Source: an uncultured Verrucomicrobiota bacterium (GTDB taxonomy: Bacteria > Verrucomicrobiota > Verrucomicrobiia > Opitutales > Seribacteraceae). Taken from it: DNA of 53,055 bases. The stretch covers positions 1 through 53,055 of the forward strand of contig CACMBV010000015.1 of NCBI GenBank assembly GCA_902612125.1, written 5' to 3'. How positions within the stretch are numbered: position 1 is the stretch's first letter; every line of letters begins with the position of its first letter. Made by a program: the position numbers and the translations under genes. Below are positions 50,579-53,055 of the stretch, piece by piece. The notes beneath the pieces were generated by a model, which was not told the origin of the DNA, ran no database searches, and was given only the letters and a program-made list of their open reading frames with translations.

Positions 50579-52017
50579 ATACTGAACATATTTCAAAAGT
50601 GGTAGAATCGTTGGATGAAGATGGTTCTATTCTGTCAAGTTTTCGCGCCGACGAAGAGACTCCCTTTCCCGTGGAGGCTCTGCCCGAAAATATCCAGAGA
50701 GTCGTAAGCGAGCTTGTACGCGTCTACAAGGCCCCTGCGGACCTTGTAGCGCCACTCCTGCTTGGTTGTGCTTCATCCTGCTTGGGAAAAGGAGTTAAGA
50801 TGCATACTCATCATAACGACTCGACCTATGGGCTGCTCTACTTGCTCATATGCACCTATCCTGGCATAAACAAATCGACCGTACTGAAGTGGTTGCAACG
50901 CCCGATGCTTGACCTGCAAAGGGAGGCTCGCAAAAAGCAAAGGGTGGATGTGGAAACCGCACTTGCTTCAGAAAGTAAGAGCAACAAACCTCCAACTAAG
51001 AAGGAAATAGATTCCGAGATTGGAAAAGGAGTGACTACTCTTATCGTCGAGCATTCCTCGCTGGAAGGACTTGCAACTTCTCTCAAGTACAACAACGAAT
51101 GCTTGGCTGTTATTTCTTCGGACTGTTCGGGTGTGGTTGATGATCTAAAAGGGGCTAAAAGCAACGGGTCTTTTCAGGGTAGGCTTCTTCTCAAAGGGTA
51201 TGGCGGCGAAAGCTACGATACTAACTTTAAGGTCGCTGCCGATGAACATCTCCAGGAGGTTCGTTTGTGCGTCACTTGGGCAGGTACAGAACATTCTCTA
51301 AAAGACTTTGTCGCTGACCCAAGAATCAGAGATTTGGGTCTTCTCTCCCGCTTCGTCTTTGCATTCGTTGACGAACCTATTCCCAGGCGCGACGTTGAGC
51401 GTCGACAGGTGAGCGAGCAAGTTACGGAGATATGGCAAAGTGTTATCACAAGATTGCTGCATGCGTTTTGGCGCTCCGGTCAACCCGTTATCGTGGAGAT
51501 GGACGACGAAGCTATTCGACTTAACGTCGAATTAGACAACGAAAGAATCGACCACCACGATACCCTTAGTCACTTATCCGGATTGCCCGAGAGGTGGGCG
51601 GAGAATGCCTTGCGGATTGCCCTCGTGATTCATTGCATGGAATATAGTGAGCGTGCTGGCTCTTACCATGTGGACGGTTCCACAATGGAGCGCGCCATAC
51701 TGATCATGCGTTGGTTCATCGGACGAGAGATGGCTTGTATGGAGTCCTTCGATGAGACCGAAAACATCCGGGAGGAATGTAAGGCGAAGGTTTTCAAATT
51801 CCTACAAGAAAAGGGTCCCACGACTCTTCGGAATCTTAAGAGGAAATACAAAAAATTTCCCAAGAAGGGTTTCGTAAGATTGATCCACGAATGGGTAAGA
51901 AGTGGAGAGTTGGTCATGTGGGAGGCAACTAGGGGCAATCAATCTTCACCAACCCTATGCATTACGGGTGATGATCGCATGCCTACCGATAAACCCATGA
52001 TAACCGATCCGCTATAA
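50575..52017 (+). CDS. DUF3987-family protein (helicase-like, mobile element replication)
   Basis: The 480-residue protein starts inside the stop of the preceding gene (ATGA overlap), so translation is coupled. Family landmarks are PFPVEALPENIQRVVSELVR, APLLLGCASSCLGKGVKMHT, then a P-loop region CTYPGINKSTVLKWLQRPM, LAVISSDCSGVVDDLKGAKS, LCVTWAGTEHSLKDFVADPR and RDLGLLSRFVFAFVDEPIPR, followed by a helical C-terminus with a winged-helix-like end (EKGPTTLRNLKRKYKKFPKK). The P-loop lacks the canonical GK (INKST in place of GxGKS), so ATP binding may be weakened. DUF3987 proteins are typical of plasmids, satellites and integrated elements. The GCCAATAG cluster follows its stop by 9 bases. Confidence 0.82.
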   Translation: MNTEHISKVVESLDEDGSILSSFRADEETPFPVEALPENIQRVVSELVRVYKAPADLVAPLLLGCASSCLGKGVKMHTHHNDSTYGLLYLLICTYPGINKSTVLKWLQRPMLDLQREARKKQRVDVETALASESKSNKPPTKKEIDSEIGKGVTTLIVEHSSLEGLATSLKYNNECLAVISSDCSGVVDDLKGAKSNGSFQGRLLLKGYGGESYDTNFKVAADEHLQEVRLCVTWAGTEHSLKDFVADPRIRDLGLLSRFVFAFVDEPIPRRDVERRQVSEQVTEIWQSVITRLLHAFWRSGQPVIVEMDDEAIRLNVELDNERIDHHDTLSHLSGLPERWAENALRIALVIHCMEYSERAGSYHVDGSTMERAILIMRWFIGREMACMESFDETENIREECKAKVFKFLQEKGPTTLRNLKRKYKKFPKKGFVRLIHEWVRSGELVMWEATRGNQSSPTLCITGDDRMPTDKPMITDPL

Positions 52018-52025
52018 AACACCTC

Positions 52026-52052
52026 TGCCAATAGCGCCAATAGCGCCAATAC
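52026..52052 (+). repeat. Right GCCAATAGC tandem repeat cluster (candidate iterons)
   Basis: GCCAATAGC is repeated twice and followed by a partial third copy GCCAATAC, with T in front of the first. The same word GCCAATAG occurs twice at 48283-48318. Placement just after a replication gene is where some satellite elements keep their origin. The role as origin is inferred. Confidence 0.7.
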
Positions 52053-52143
52053 AAGACGGGTCCCTGGTCTCCGCGTGAGTGGGAGTGTCGCGGGAGCGGC
52101 AAATTCCACCAATTCATTGACAATTCGATCGGATCGTACAATC

Positions 52144-53055
52144 ATGCTAAGAATGAGGAGATTCGGGCAGATTCTTACGCTGTTCATGGTTGCGGTTTTA
52201 TCCGCCCATGCCGTACCTGCCGTCCTCAATTATGCCGGACAGGTCGCGGTCAATGGCGAAGCCTTTGAAGGACAGGGTTTCTTCAAATTCGCCCTGGTCA
52301 ATACGGATGGCACGACCACTTATTGGAGCAACGACGGAACAAGTGTGGACGGATCGGAACCTCAGGCTTCCGTAACAGTTGCTGTAAACGGAGGCTTATA
52401 TGCTGTGCTTCTTGGCAACACCGCCCAGCAAGGCATGGGTGCGATTGATCCGCAGATCTTCGTTCAACACGGCGATGCAAAACTCAGGGTTTGGTTCAGC
52501 AATGGGGTGAATGGGTTTCAGCAATTAAGCCCCGACCGACCCTTTGCTTCTGTTCCTTATGCATTCTCTGCGGGAATTGCACAGTCCGCTGTCATTGCGG
52601 ATGGCTCGATCAGCAAGTCGATGCTTGGGAATGATGTAATTGGTGACCTGAACAGGACAGTAACCATAACTCGTGATATGCTCCCGCAAGATGTGATTGC
52701 AGATCTGAACCGCACCATCACCCCACAGATGATCCAATCCTCTTCAATCACCGCTTCCCAGATGGCCCAAAACACCATCACCACCGCCCAGTTGAACGAG
52801 CAAATCCTCAAATATTTAAAGCCCGAAATCACCCTGCAACCCCAGGCTCCCGGACTGATCTTCAACGGGCAAAGCATGAACCTGTCCTCGCAGGCAGAGG
52901 GAAAGTTCTTGACCTACCAATGGCACCGGAACGGTCAACCGATTGCGGGGGCAACGGGTAAGTCGTTTAGCATCGCCGAGGTGAACGGTACCCGGCACGA
53001 TGGGAATTACTCCGTGGTGGTGAGCAATGATTTTGGCTCGGTCACCTCCACTCCG
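52144..53055 (+). CDS. Ig-domain exported surface protein (3' end beyond the window)
   Basis: From ATG 52144 the frame stays open for 304 codons to the last base. A signal peptide (MRRFGQILTLFMVAVLSAHA) is followed by a beta-rich N-domain (VPAVLNYAGQVAVNGEAFEG, SPDRPFASVPYAFSAGIAQS), then a repeat-like linker (DGSISKSMLGNDVIGDLNRT, MLPQDVIADLNRTITPQMIQ) and an immunoglobulin-like domain: TYQWHRNGQPIAGATGKSFS and HDGNYSVVVSNDFGSVTSTP. The layout is typical of large envelope proteins in Verrucomicrobia. GC is higher than in the first 40 kb, as in the neighbouring DUF3987 gene. Whether it belongs to the element or to the host is open. A weak TTGACA (52117) precedes it. Confidence 0.85.
   Translation, partial: MLRMRRFGQILTLFMVAVLSAHAVPAVLNYAGQVAVNGEAFEGQGFFKFALVNTDGTTTYWSNDGTSVDGSEPQASVTVAVNGGLYAVLLGNTAQQGMGAIDPQIFVQHGDAKLRVWFSNGVNGFQQLSPDRPFASVPYAFSAGIAQSAVIADGSISKSMLGNDVIGDLNRTVTITRDMLPQDVIADLNRTITPQMIQSSSITASQMAQNTITTAQLNEQILKYLKPEITLQPQAPGLIFNGQSMNLSSQAEGKFLTYQWHRNGQPIAGATGKSFSIAEVNGTRHDGNYSVVVSNDFGSVTSTP

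Noticed and set aside
48053..52064. GGGTCCC word near both ends of the element module as attachment site
   Set aside because: Only 7 bases are shared and it is palindromic, so chance is likely.
52117..52145. TTGACA with AATCAT 17 bases on as promoter of the Ig-domain gene
   Set aside because: The second box is weak and overlaps the start codon; too uncertain to list as a promoter.
1..53055. CRISPR array or complete insertion sequence
   Set aside because: No regularly spaced repeats with unique spacers and no transposase frame were seen on either strand.

Overview
The window reads as a gene-dense bacterial chromosome segment of moderate to low GC. It probably comes from a marine Verrucomicrobiota lineage of the Opitutae/Puniceicoccales kind. 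The pointers are a Minf_1886-type small protein known from Planctomycetes and Verrucomicrobia, a fused LpxC-FabZ protein followed by LpxA (Gram-negative lipid A synthesis), a nickel superoxide dismutase, a proline/serine-broken giant coiled-coil protein with a carboxypeptidase-regulatory-like C-terminus, and an immunoglobulin-like surface protein. The lineage is inferred from gene content; there is no rRNA to confirm it.

Layout. 1-5570: respiratory complex I genes, with nuoJ and a 5'-truncated nuoI on the minus strand meeting a 5'-truncated nuoL head to head at about 1066-1091, then intact nuoM and nuoN. 5613-5699: tRNA-Leu(UAG). 5716-15203: a secreted unknown protein, a 2050-residue coiled-coil protein, a Sel1-repeat protein and small regulatory or unknown genes. 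15247-29662: housekeeping and sugar metabolism (class II aldolase, DUF255 thioredoxin-like protein, MutL, aldose epimerase, glycogen phosphorylase, LysR regulator, YggS, SirB1-like protein, AroE, prepilin peptidase). 29721-33158: pyruvate carboxylase. 33200-37128: LRR protein, then lpxC-fabZ and lpxA. 37125-39349: DUF971 protein, an acidic unknown, ribosomal protein L33 and an Mrp ATPase. 39481-46585: a tightly packed five-gene run (TolB-like propeller, trypsin-like protease, unknown secreted protein, FG-GAP propeller, YmdB phosphodiesterase). 46582-47762: YugP-like metallopeptidase and NiSOD.

From tRNA-Arg(UCU) at 47914-47990 rightwards the content changes to an apparent integrated element. 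There are tandem repeats and an 11-base G run beside the tRNA, an unknown protein, an excisionase-like HTH protein, a primase-like protein overlapping a DUF3987 protein by ATGA, and short GCCAATAG repeats on both sides of this module. No integrase or second attachment site lies inside the window. The right end is an open reading frame for an Ig-domain surface protein that runs off the edge.

Most notable: (1) the nuo inversion with two broken genes, which may be a real rearrangement or an assembly/amplification chimera; (2) the tRNA-Arg element with paired GCCAATAG repeat clusters, a candidate satellite-like or integrative element; (3) a solitary protein at 14718 that seems to join an integrase-arm-like N-terminus to an excisionase-type HTH; (4) Mrp without its Cys pair and MutL without its endonuclease motifs; (5) NiSOD whose metal hook directly follows a Sec-type signal peptide.
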